Shown one piece after another: positions 23,214 to 33,559 of a stretch of 64,000 nt of DNA; the first letter of the stretch is position 1; every line of letters begins with the position of its first letter. Source of the stretch: Emydura subglobosa (taxonomy: Eukaryota; Chordata; Testudines; Chelidae). Both the position numbers and the translations under genes were made by a program. The stretch covers positions 22,126,971 through 22,190,970 of the forward strand of contig ML679989.1 of NCBI GenBank assembly GCA_007922225.1, given 5' to 3'. The notes below the pieces were generated by a model that made no database searches, was not told the origin of the DNA, and saw only the letters and a program-made list of their open reading frames with translations.

Positions 23214-26200
23214 GTAAGACCCACCATGGGCAGAGTGACCCGAGGGGCTCCCTGCTTCGGTTACTGGGGTAGTCATGGAGCAGGCCTCTCCAGGCTGCAG
23301 TGTCTTATGCTTGCAGCACCTTGGCTGATCTAGTCTTGGCTCACAGGCAGCTCCGCCAAGATACCTCCGGAATGGCCTGCAGCACCTCTTCTGGTGCTGC
23401 CTGGACTCCCACAGGGTGACCAGATATCCTGATTTTATAGGGACAGTCCTACTAGTCAGGGCTTTGTCTTACAGAGGCGCCTATTACACCCCACCTCCAT
23501 CCCGATTTTTCACACTTGCTATCTGGTCACCCTAGATCCCCAGCCCCTCCTCCCATACCCCCAAGCCCGATCTGCAGCACCTCCTGCTACCCTAGGCCAG
23601 GCTCCCCCAGAGACTCTGGGCATGCAACTCCCTGTCATTCCAGTCCTGGGCCTTCCGCAGCTTTGCTCCTCAGGCCTGGAACCCCTTAGCCAAATCCTGA
23701 GCTCTGGACTCTAGGCAAACTCCATTGATTGCAGTGATGGTTTCCCAGGCAAGCACTGAGTAAAACATAGTAAGGCCTCTGGATTTGGCCTCCTGTTATT
23801 CCTGTCCCACCCCCAGCTCTGCAGTGTGGGGCAGGGCTGGGCATCGGCAAGGCCAGTCCATTCCAGTCCTGGCTCCCAGGGACACACTGCCCCTGTGTGA
23901 TGCTACCTCGACTCTCTGGAGCTGGGGTGGGGGTGGACAGAGACCTAGGCAGTGTCCAGCCCCCCTTCCTCTGAGCTAGCCCCAGGGCAGAGACCCAGCT
24001 ATGGCCCTGTAAGGGTGAGCTGATGCACCGTGAAGCACCGTGATGCACCGTGCAGCTACTCCCAGCCTTGTGCCCTGCGCGTCTTCTGAATCAAACATTA
24101 AAGATCCTTTCTGGACCACTTCAGCAAGGGGCAAAGTGCTGCAGAGAGAGGAGTGCGAGCAAGCCAAGGCCTGGCAGTAGCCCAATGGGGGGAGGCTGTT
24201 CACCACTAGCTCGGTGGCTCGATCTGCTCCCGCATGGCCGTCACTGCATGTCTGATGACTGGCTGACACTTGTGTAGAGTGGGCTAGTCCATCTCCCTGA
24301 TGGCAATACCCTGCAGCTGCAGGGGAAGAACAGGCTCTCTGGGGGGCCTGACCCACCTGGGACTTCACTCCCCTTCCAGCCTCTCTTCCCAGTCAAGTGG
24401 TGGATTTAAGCAAAAAGCAGAAAATAGCTGGGGCTCTCCGGAGACGTCAACTTGCAGGTCAGCCCACTTGTGGGGGGAGACAGCCCACACCGAGCCAGCT
24501 GCATTCAGCAGGATGCTAGCTTGGGTCAGAGCTGAGGGGAGCTCGCCTGGACCTGCTGTGGACAGTGCTTGAGCTGCACCCTCTGGCTGTGCTCTGTAGC
24601 GTCTTTGGCCAGCCCCTGCTCTCAGCTGGCCCCCGAATGAATTGAGATGTCACTCGGCTGAGCTCCCTGGTGGGTCCCCAGTACTCGCATGTCTTGGGAA
24701 GAGCTGGGGGTATTCACCCCTGTGCAGAGGGCCAGCCTCTGTCCTCACTCCCAAACAGCGCTGGCCAGCTGTCTGGAGAGGCTCACGACCATGGGCAGAC
24801 TGTTCAGAAGCGGGGCACAAGCCCCAAATTGGCTGTATGTTCTATAATTAGAGTTCACCTACCAGATAGCAAGTGTGAACTGCTCAAGCACTATAATAGC
24901 CTTGATGTGGACACTCCAGTCTAGCTTGCCTTTGTGATAGATGGTCCCTTACACCAAAAATCACAACTGTATGGAAGTTCCTCCCAGACCCACAGGACGC
25001 ATCACTTATCCCAGGTCAATTGTACCCCCAGTCTCTTACCAAAGACAATGCTTGTAGCTGATCCTGTAATAAAGTAAATAAAGATTTATTAACTGAAAAA
25101 CAAATGAGAGAGTTATTTGCAAGGTTAAAGCACACAAATGAGTTACAGTCATAGGTTCCAAAAGATGATAGCAGCTGCTATATATCCTTTCAGGCTAACC
25201 CAAAATAAGCTGCTTGGTGATCTCTTGCTAATGCTTAGAAATTGTGCCTGCTCCGAACTCCAAGCAGATTAGTGATACAGTTCCTTCTTAACAGGCATTT
25301 TTATTCCCTTACCCCAGAGTTCAAACTGTGGTGGGGTGTGCCCACTAGCACGTCTCTCTTCGTGGCTGTGGGGTAATCAATCCACAAAGTCTTTTGTCCA
25401 CTGATGTTCCATAAGGGTTTATCTGGGGTCTCTGGGCCTTCTTTGGTTGGGGAAGAGATGCCGCCTCTTGTGACACACTAGCATTTCACACGTGGGGCAA
25501 GGCTACACTACCAAATTCTAAGTTATGTTGACGTACAGCCACTGCAGTAGTTAAATCACTTTTGCCTGTCCGCACTAGGCTCCTTGTGTTGGCGGTGTGC
25601 GTCCTCACCAGAATCGCTTGCACCAATGTAATTGTCAGTGTGGGGCATTGTGGGACAGCTTCCGAAAGGCAGCGACAGTCGATGTAAGCGATGCAGTGTC
25701 TACACGGATACTGCGTCAATCTAGCCACATCCACCAAAGTGCTGCGCCTCTTGCAGTCGGTGTGGTGGGCAAGTGACATCAGCGGGCGCTGAATTTTGGT
25801 GTGTTACTGAGTTAGGTTGCCAGGAGCTGCCTCAGTGCAGACCAAGACTTGGTAATCCTTCTCTCCTGACTGGGGGTTTACAGTCTTAGCAAACTGGTTT
25901 TCAGTTACAGAACAAACCCTTAACTATTCACTTGTACCATGGGATACAGATACTATAGTAAGATTAACACATGCAGAACCCTACCAGCGTTTCATCAAAT
26001 CTAAACACTGAACACATTCTTAGAATGCTACCATCTATTTTCACAATACTAACCACGGGGAACCAGCCTGGTGACCAGCCATGCATGTTCAGTGGGCCCC
26101 AGAGCTGGCAACTGTTCTGCCAGCGTCACCACTGCCCGGCAGGCGAGGCTGACACTGGAAGAGTTGACATTTAGGTTAAAAAGCAGTGATAATGACTCCC

Positions 26201-29200
26201 CATTATAACACATCAAGCAGAAGCATTTTCCCTCAGATTTGAGATCAGAGCCAAAAGTCACATGCTCTTCCGCTAGCTAGAGTCAGAAGCCAAGCTCAGG
26301 AAAGCAGATGCTGTGATCAAACCGTTGGCCTGGTGCTAAGGAGACCTGGATTCACTTGACTCTTGGCTCTTCCTGAGGCAAGTCACTAGTCTCTCTGAGC
26401 CTCAGTTCTCCATCTGTACAATGGGACTGATAATTTTTCCATTCTCCCTCTGCTGATCTAGCTTGTGTATTGAGATTGCAAGATCTTTGGGGCAGGCGCT
26501 GTCTCTTCTTGCATGTCTGTGCAGCACCTAGCACAATGGGGCCCGGATCTCGGTTGGGATCTATAGGGATGACTGGACTATAAATAATAGCAAGGATTAT
26601 TGGCTGGGCTGCAATCCGAGCAAAGAATTGCTGAACCAAGCAAATTTTTTCACCTAGCCTTTGCCTGTCCTAGGGAGCTCGGTGAGTGAGGTTAGTGAGG
26701 AAAGATGGCCCAGTGGGTAGGGCCCTTTCCTGGGACTTTGGAGAGTGCGGCATTTAGGACATACATGTAGGACAGGGGAGGTAATTGATCTGCTCTACTG
26801 GGCATTGAAGAGGTCTCAGCTAGAGAGTTGTGTCCAACTCTGGGTGCCAGACTTTAGGAAAGATGAGGGCAAACTGGAGATAGTCCCGAGCAGAGCAACA
26901 ACGCTGGCTGAAAGGTTCAGAAAACCTGCCCTATGAGGAAATGTTACAGAAACTGAGCACATTTAATCTTGAGAACAGAAGACTGACAGCAGACCTGCCA
27001 ACAGTCTTCAAATATGTTAAAGGTTGTTATAAAGAGGACAGTGATCAATAGTTCTCCATGTCCACTGGTGGTAGGACAAGAAATAATTGGCTCAATCTTC
27101 AGCAAGGGAGGTTTAAGCCACGTCTACACTGGAGTTTACAGTGGCACAGCAGTACTGATGCAGCTTTGCTGCGCTAAGATCTCCCCTGTAGCCGCTCTAT
27201 GCTGATGGGAGAGAGTCTCCTGCTGACACAGCGCTGTCCACCGGCGCCTCTGCTGGTGGAACTCATGTTGCTCGGGGCAGGTTTTTTCACACCGTGAGTG
27301 ACATAAGTTGTACTGACAAAAGTTCTAGTATAGACATAGCCTTAGTGCTGAGTTAGATATTAGGAAAAGCTTTCTACTCTTGGGGTAGTTAAGCTGTGGA
27401 ACAGGCTTCCCAGGGAGCTTGTGGAATCCCCATCACTGAAAGTTTTTAGAAACAGGTGGGACAAACTCCTGCCAGGACTGGTCTAGGGTTACTTGGTCCT
27501 GCTCAGCGCAGGGGGCTGGACTGGCTACTTGAGGTCCCTGCCAGCCCCACATTTATATGCTTCTGTGCTAAAGACCAGCTGGACACAGGCTCGTGTGGCT
27601 GATGTAAATGTAGAGCAACAAGTCACATGACAAGTGGTAACCCCAGCCAACCACAAATGGAGCTGATAGAATAGTAGCTTTGCTACAATGGGGAGGCAGT
27701 GATGCCTAGTGGATACAGCACCCACACTGGGACTCAGGACACCTGGACTTTTCATGGTTCTGCCACCGGCTGCTGAGTGACCCTGTGAAAATCACTTTCA
27801 TGCTCTGTGCCTCAGTTTCCCCATTGTTACAATAGATACTGCTGTGACCTCCCGTGTAAAGTGCTTTGGAAGAAAAGCGCTAGGTCAGCACTGTCACAAT
27901 GCGTAGCAAAGAGCAGGAGAACTCTGGGCGCCGCTCCTGAGAGCAGGCTCCCGGCTGTTCCGTGCACTGAGCTGAGGGCTCTGGATGGCAGGAGCGGGGT
28001 GGGGTCTCTTTTCCAAGCTTTCACCCAGAATGGTTTTCTGCAGTTCTCAGGGATGTGGCACATCCTGGCAGCGGTGTCGAACTGCCCAATCTTCCAGAAA
28101 ATGAAAGACTCAATGACGACGTCTGCAGCCATCATTACCTTCACACCAGAGGGCAACCTGAATTTGAAAGTTGGCTACCCTGTGTGAGTGAGTGTAACAT
28201 GCTGGCCCAGCCAGTGCCTCCCCCTCTCCCCTAGTGGCTGGGACCAGGGACTACAGTGGCTGGCAGCCAGCTCCATGGCAGAGGCCTGTGGTGCTGAAAT
28301 GATCGGGCGCTCTCCTGGCTGGGGACCATGGGGGTCACTATGTTTGCAACATCAGCTCCCACGGGACAGGGTCCAGGGGGATCCTTCTGCCAGCAAACAG
28401 GAGTTTGGACAGTGAAATTCCACAAATGAAAATCTCCACTAAATTTCGCTGCGCCCTGCTCAGGATGGGCTCACACCCACCCCCAGTGATGCCACGTCCC
28501 CTCCCCTGGCCTGGACAGGTTCACTCCAGCAATGCCACATCCTTTTCCCACAGCTAGCACAGGCTTTCCCCCACTCCTACCCAGTGACGCCATGTCGCCT
28601 CCCCTGGCTGGGACAGGCTCACACCCACCGCCAGCGATGCACGTCCGCTCCACCCGTCTGGGATGGGCTCATGCCACCCCCAGCAATGCCATGTCCCCTC
28701 CCCCCAACTGGAACCTGCTTACCACACCCAGTGACGCCATGTCCCCACTCTGGCTTAGGATGGGCTCATGCCCACTCCCCAGGTGGTGCCAGGTGGTCTG
28801 GGTGTCTCAGTTTCTGGTTTAACACGCGCTTGTTTTGTCCTTTGTTGTTTTCAGCCAGGACAGCTGTAAGAAAATGGAGATGCTCTTTGAGAAAACTGGG
28901 CAGCCGGGACACTACAGCAATTCGCGTACGTCTGGGTGCTGGTGCGCTCTATCCTGCCCATCCTGGGGCAGGGCACTCAGCGAAGTGTGCTGAGTGGCAG
29001 TGGGTTCACTTTGCTGCTCATTATGTGTATATTTTCAAAGAGCTCCTGGACCAATTGCCAAGGGCCAGATGGTGCCCAGAGCCACGCCCACCGTGTGTTT
29101 GGACATGACACACAACTGCACTGCCTTGGGGGGAGCTGTAGGGTGTGCTGTCCCACCTGAGCTCCCCTGCACTCAGGGACCCTGCAGGGCCGCAGGGACG

Positions 29201-32200
29201 ACTCTCTCATGGTCAGACATAGAGAGGCGAGGAACAGGACCCACGCCCACCACAGGCAGTGGGGGCCAGGCCCAGCAATCCCTTTGCTCCCAGCTGATGA
29301 TTATTGCTTCCATGTTGTTTTATCCAAGCTGGATCCATCACCTGACAAGAGGCTGTGTTCCCAGGATGGCTCACGTTGTCAGTACTGGGGGCAGGCACGC
29401 CCAGCTACCACAACTGTGTGTGCAAATTAGAGCCGTGCCCAGGCAAACGACCAGAGCCAGCCATTTGCAGCAGCTTCCTGGATCTGTGCCTTCAATCATA
29501 GCAACTGCACGGGCAAACTAGGCACCTGGTCACATGCTTATTTTCAAAGCCAGTCTAGCCATTTCCAGTAGCAATGTCAGAGGATCCTCTTGCATCGGGT
29601 TGGCCTGAGCCAATGGGAGCAGCAGCCATAAGACAGAGCTGTGATCTCCTTGGTTTCAGCACGTCATCCAGCACAGGTGAGGTGGGACAAATTGGCACTG
29701 GCAGGGCTGGCCGATGGCACATGCCCCCTCTGGGCTACTCTGGGGGTTAGAGGTTTATCAGGACTATGTGGAGAAGCTCCAGTAGAGCCATTGCCAAAGC
29801 ACTGATCCAAAATGTGTGTAGCACTAGTACCAGCACGCAGCTAGCTCTTATGTAGCCCTTTTCCACAGTAGATCTTTACAGGGCAGCTCGCTATCATTAT
29901 CCCCCTTTTACAGATGGGTAAACTGACTTGGCCAAGCTCACCCGGCAGCAGAACCAGGTCTTCTGAGCCCCAGTTAGTAATCTCTCCACTAGGCAAGACT
30001 GCCCCCTTGCAGCTGTTAAGTGGTGTTTGGGGAAGAAAGGGGGGGGAGGTCTGACACTGCCGCTTTTGGGCATCATCTGGTTTCTTTTTGCAGAGAAGGG
30101 CACAAGAGACCTACGTGTGATGGAGACGGATTACGAGCACTACGCCATCATGTACACCTTCAAGCAGGGCGATGAGGAGAGAGGCACCACCCTGCAGCTG
30201 CTTAGTAGGTGCTGGGAGAAGGGGTGCGTGATTCACACACTGTGGGAGGAAATGGTGTTGAAATGAGCCATGGGAGATGAGAAGCTCCCAGCAGCTGAGC
30301 TGTCCCCTCACACCTGGTTGAGGCCAGGTTCCTGTCTCTCTGTTCAGCATCACTGTTAAGACATCTGCACTAAGGTGCCTGTCTCAGAAACGCCCGGGCC
30401 CCTTCGGAGGCTTCCGTGTATTTTATTATGTGAGCTCAGCTGGGAGACCTGGGTTTGCCCATCACTGGAGCCATTCGCCTTTTCTGCTGATCTTGGACAG
30501 CGGCTGGACCAGGCAACGAATCTGGCCCCAGGCCTCACCCCAGGGCAAGCAACAACCACTAGTCTAGCAGAGGTGGCTCTTGAACAGAGAGAAGCGAACT
30601 GAGCCGACCCAGCTTTAGTTCTGCTCACAAGTGACCCAGGAGTAGTCAGTGTTTCTCAGCTGCACGCGCTACTTGAAATTGGCTGACAAACCATTTCCAT
30701 GGAGAGACCTTGGTCTGCCTTTTACATGAGCTGTGTATTGTGTTCAGCATTCAAAAAAGTACTCAGTGCCCGTGGTGAGGTCAGATCCTCCGGTGATGGG
30801 GGCTGGCTACAGGGGGTGTCTGGAGATAGACAGATCTGAGCCAGGTTGGCTAGCTTTGACTGGACACAAGCTGCATAGATTTCTTTCTTTTCTGGCCTGA
30901 ACGTAACTTGGATGTTTCCATGGCTGTTCTCTAACATTTGCTATTTTGTAAACATTGCTGCCAGCAAACTCTTTCTCTAGAGTACTGCTGAGAGCCAACC
31001 TCCAGCGCACGCAGGCACAGTGCCACTGGCGCACCCCTCAGTGCTCGCAGGCACAGCCCCCAGGGCGCCTTGGCACAACCCAAGCTAATCAAAGTGTGTG
31101 ATACAAACAGACATTGTTTCAGTGGTGCCATTGCTCTCCCACTGCCAGGTGAATGCTGGAATACCCGGGCTCCTGTAACCTGCCGCTTTGTTGGCAGCAG
31201 GGCCCATCAATGTGGGTTTTCACTGTCCAGTACATCACAGCCTCAGACTAGACAACGAGTCAGAGCACATTCCCTCTCCATTCTAGCTGATCCCATATTC
31301 ACACAATCTCCTCAGTTCTTCTCCATTAACCCAGCATTCCCCAACCTATGGCCTGTCATCGTGTGATCACACATCAGTTTGTCCATCCAGCTGCAAAGGA
31401 ACCCTGTTGGGTGCTTTCGTTAGGGTTGAGCTGGAAAGATTTGGCTTTAATCCTGATCTCTGGCTGCAGGTAGAACCCAGGAGGTGAGCCCTGAGGCCCT
31501 GAAGAGATTGAAGGAGCTCTACCCACCCATGGGCCTCACTGATAACATGCTGGTCGTCCTGCCAAAGTCAGGTAAATGTCACCGGCACCAGATTCATTTC
31601 TCTCCTCCCTGCACTGTCAGGCTTGGACTCTAATCAGTTGCACTGGTCACAAAATACACACCATACCAGGGCTCCGGTCCTTCTTTCCATTTTTGTACTT
31701 CCAATATTTTTCTTAGCTGACTAGAGGATCAGGAAGCTGCAGGGTGATCCTGCAACACTGAGACCTCTCTCTTTCTTTTGACAGGTCTATGTGCCAAGGC
31801 CCTCAGGTGAGTCCATTGGTTACTGCGCCAGGTTCCTGCAGTGGGTTCCAGCTGGCCTCTGCATTGAACGGGGCCTGCTTCACATGCAGAATTCCATACA
31901 TGGGACTGCGGAGCAGGCGTGACGGTCCTCTGCCCATCAGTGGGACTTCACTGTATGTCCCGTCTCATTGTGGCAGAGGCGCCTGAAGAGCTGGGAGGGA
32001 AAAGGGCTGAGGGTGGGAGAGAGACGTTCTAAACATTGAAAACTAAAATACTTTGTTCCTGAAATGCCACCGCGGTGCCTCATGCCCTCACTGTGTTCTA
32101 CAGGCTGCATCTCCCATGATGCATCACGGTCTTTCCTCTCAGTCAAGGGAGGCTGTGCATCATGGAAGATGAAGTCCAGCTGGGAAACCCAGCTCAAAAT

Positions 32201-33180
32201 GGAGAATGGATGCATGAGGCACCCGGACAACAACTCCCATGAGGCACAGCAGCAGCATTTCTGAACTGAAATGTCTGATTCTCAGGCGAAAAATGGAAAT
32301 TTTCCACACCGAAGAGGCACTTTTGGGGGGAATTTTGTTTAATCAAAAGATGAATTTTCCAGCAAAAAACAGTTCTGAGAATAATTTCTGGCTGCCCCTA
32401 GTGCCCAGCCTTCCTAGTCACCCTTCTCCTTGGGAAACTGTCCCAGCTTCTGTGGGTTTGGGTCGGGTGAGGGATGGGGCTGCCTCTGGCCTGGTTATTC
32501 CAAGCCCTCCTCTGGATACAGAACGGGATGCAGGAAGCAAAGGGAAAACCCCAGCTCTGTAGTCTTCACTGGCATGACATTGATTTCCACCAGCAGGCCA
32601 GATCCACAGCGCTGGTCATCTAGTGCCTGGCACAGGTTGGAGGAGAAAGGAGGCTGTAATTCCATGGACACAGCAGAGCATGTGCCCAGAGCGTGGAGCC
32701 CAGGACAATCCCGGGGGTGATGGCTGGCTCAGCAGCTGGAAGGAGCCCTCCCTGGGATAAGGGAGGAGTTTAGGGGCCCAGGCACAGTGGAGCCTGGTGA
32801 AATCCAAAGATAAAAAGTGCCAGGTGTCAGAATGATTAGGAGCCTGGGGTGGGGGAGATTCTGCACCCCCTTCCAGCCATGGAAATCCAGGACCAGATCA
32901 CACTGCTGTGGAGCTGGAGTCTCATTGCAGCCTGGCTCAGGGGTTACGGCCTGACGTGGGGGCCATGCTCCACTCTCAGGGGGGTGTAACTGGGGGCTGA
33001 AAGGCCTGTGCTGGTCATGGGTGACTGTGGTTTGACATCACTGCAGCCTGTGATGTGAGGGTCTCAGCTAACCAGCACCAGGGGATTTCTCAGCTGGGCT
33101 AACGAACCCTTATGCCGGACCTGAGCCTGCCCAGCCAGCTAATAACCAGTCTCCATCTGCTGCTGTCTTACAGCACTTAA
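23112..33180 (+). CDS. Secreted lipocalin, PTGDS/Ex-FABP-like, non-enzymatic (coding span, 7 coding exons)
   Basis: Coding exons are 23112-23213, 28044-28183, 28855-28925, 30094-30204, 31470-31571, 31785-31806 and 33174-33180; all joints are GT-AG and the total of 555 nt encodes 184 aa. Residues 1-20 form a signal peptide. The G-x-W motif is G37-M38-W39, motif 2 is E-T-D-Y (115-118), and motif 3 ends at Arg143. Cys85 and Cys178 match the lipocalin disulfide. The PTGDS catalytic cysteine position is Ser61, so prostaglandin isomerase activity is not expected. An extra Cys48 is present. The sequence is nearest to gene 3 and to bird Ex-FABP in the exon 3 core, motif 2 and the SRTQEVSPE segment, but its C-terminus differs. 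Ligand unknown; likely a small hydrophobic molecule or siderophore, by family. I do not assign a symbol because reptile lipocalins of this branch are poorly sorted. Confidence 0.9.
23410..23536. mobile_element. Short DNA-transposon relic with terminal inverted repeats
   Basis: The left end agggtgaccagatatcc and the reverse complement of the right end (ctagggtgaccagatag) are inverted repeats about 16 bp long around a 90-bp core that includes ccgatttttcacacttgc. Non-coding, in gene 2 intron 1. Confidence 0.6.
24800..25495 (-). mobile_element. LTR fragment, copy 2
   Basis: Same family as 19680-20460, with the shared blocks in the same order and orientation; AATAAA reads on the minus strand near 25085. 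The sequence at 25806-26110 has the same style and may be its continuation beyond the inserted element at 25497. It lies in gene 2 intron 1. Confidence 0.6.
25497..25805. mobile_element. Non-autonomous DNA transposon, probably Harbinger type
   Basis: It begins ggcaaggctacactacc and contains the cactgcagtagttaaatcac and ggggcattgtgggacagc blocks that go with reptile Harbinger derivatives. It interrupts the LTR copy 2 region. Terminal repeats are weak, so the boundaries are approximate. Confidence 0.4.
26312..26605 (+). mobile_element. tRNA-derived SINE
   Basis: The head (tggcctggtgctaaggagac), the core (gcaagtcactagtctctctg, then ctcagttctccatctgtaca) and a tail (gcacctagcacaatggggcc) are in order on the plus strand. 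Gene 2 intron 1. Confidence 0.65.
26735..27545 (+). mobile_element. Old CR1 copy, split by a later insertion
   Basis: CR1 ORF2 C-terminal text at 26745-27110 (the block ESCVQLWVPDFRKDEGKLE) resumes at 27345 with gagttagatattaggaaaag and ends with the CR1 3' UTR wording near 27540. A miniature transposon at 27116-27344 sits exactly between. The copy is more diverged than those at 1 and 20.5 kb. Confidence 0.75.
27116..27344. mobile_element. Miniature transposon inside the old CR1
   Basis: The left end taagccacgtctacact and the reverse complement of the right end (taaggctatgtctatacta) are inverted repeats, with TAA/TTA at the outer edges as expected of the 3-bp target duplication of Harbinger elements. 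No coding capacity. Confidence 0.65.
27690..27890 (+). mobile_element. Near-complete tRNA-derived SINE
   Basis: Head gaggcagtgatgcctagtgg with tRNA-like A box text, then a gggactcaggac stretch, the core tgacc..aaatcact, ctcagtttccccattg, and a tail ending gtaaagtgctttggaagaaa. This is the best-preserved SINE in the window, about 150 bp before gene 2 exon 2. Confidence 0.75.
28044..28183 (+). CDS. Gene 2 exon 2 (G-x-W strand, Ser at catalytic position)
   Basis: 140 nt, identical in length to PTGDS exon 2. Acceptor ttttctgcag, donor gtgagt, phase 2. It encodes FSGMWHILAAVSNCPIFQ and later GNLNLKVGYP. Confidence 0.92.
28463..28790. repeat. GC-rich minisatellite in gene 2 intron 2
   Basis: About six imperfect units of roughly 50-60 bp built on gggctcacacccacccccag followed by tgatgccacgtcccctcccc. 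Units vary by substitutions and small indels. It ends about 65 bp before exon 3. Confidence 0.75.
28855..28925 (+). CDS. Gene 2 exon 3
   Basis: 71 nt, acceptor gttttcag, donor gtacgt, phase 1 end. It encodes QDSCKKMEMLFEKTGQPGHY and then SNS. This exon sets the length expectation (71 nt) that gene 3 misses by one. Confidence 0.9.
29832..30005 (-). mobile_element. tRNA-derived SINE
   Basis: Minus-strand copy: tail at 29840-29900, core cagatgggtaaactgacttg at 29912-29931, head near 29975-30003. Gene 2 intron 3, about 90 bp before exon 4. Confidence 0.6.
30094..30204 (+). CDS. Gene 2 exon 4 (lipocalin motif 2)
   Basis: 111 nt, acceptor ctttttgcag, donor gtaggt, phase 1 at both ends. It encodes KGTRDLRVMETDYEHYAIMY and continues to TTLQLL. 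Confidence 0.92.
31470..31571 (+). CDS. Gene 2 exon 5 (C-terminal helix)
   Basis: 102 nt, acceptor ggctgcag, donor gtaaat. It encodes SRTQEVSPEALKRLKELY and ends with LTDNMLVVLPKS. Confidence 0.92.
31785..31806 (+). CDS. Gene 2 exon 6
   Basis: 22 nt, acceptor tttgacag, donor gtgagt. It encodes GLCAKAL plus two bases of a Ser codon. In genes 1 and 3 the matching exon holds the stop; here the stop has moved into exon 7. Confidence 0.8.
32090..32400 (-). mobile_element. Unclassified repeat, minus copy of the family at 59.8 kb
   Basis: The reverse complement shares with 59815-60055 an A/T-rich block (ttttgattaaa and the gtgtggaaa motif), then cctcatggg/agttgt, cctcatgc..cattctc, and a ccagctggactt/catct..ccatgatgca ending. 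It is non-coding; I do not know a family name. Confidence 0.55.
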
Positions 33181-33390
33181 CTGGACCCATCAGCTGCAGC
33201 TCCTCCCCCTCCGGTTCTGACCATGGCAGACGAATCAATGCTGCAGATGCTGCTTTGTGTCTCACCCTGCACTCCTCTGCGGTGATTTGCTCCCTCTTGC
33301 TGCAACCTGGGATCTGGGCTCTGCAGGACTCGCTGCTTCATGAGGGGATTTCTCCTCTCCCTGCCCAATAAATAGATTCAGAAACTGCCC
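33174..33390 (+). CDS. Gene 2 exon 7: last codons, stop and 3' UTR
   Basis: Acceptor tgtcttacag. Only seven coding bases lie here, ending with TAA at 33178-33180; the rest is 3' UTR up to the AATAAA at 33367-33372. The UTR and about 150 bp beyond it align with the end of gene 3. Confidence 0.8.
33367..33372 (+). terminator. Gene 2 poly(A) signal AATAAA
   Basis: Canonical hexamer in the block aataaatagattcagaaact, which is repeated exactly at the end of gene 3 (56850). Confidence 0.8.
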
Positions 33391-33559
33391 CTGAGCTCAT
33401 AGTGTTTGTCTGGGGACCTCGTGGGAGGCTCTGAAGTCTGCTCTGGGTTCCAGATGCCAGGGAGAATCCCCCACCCTGGGGCACTCTTAAAGGGGCCTCT
33501 TCCCCCTGTGGAAGACAGCCTTTGGAAACATCCCCTGGGCAGGTCGGTCAGTCCAAGAG

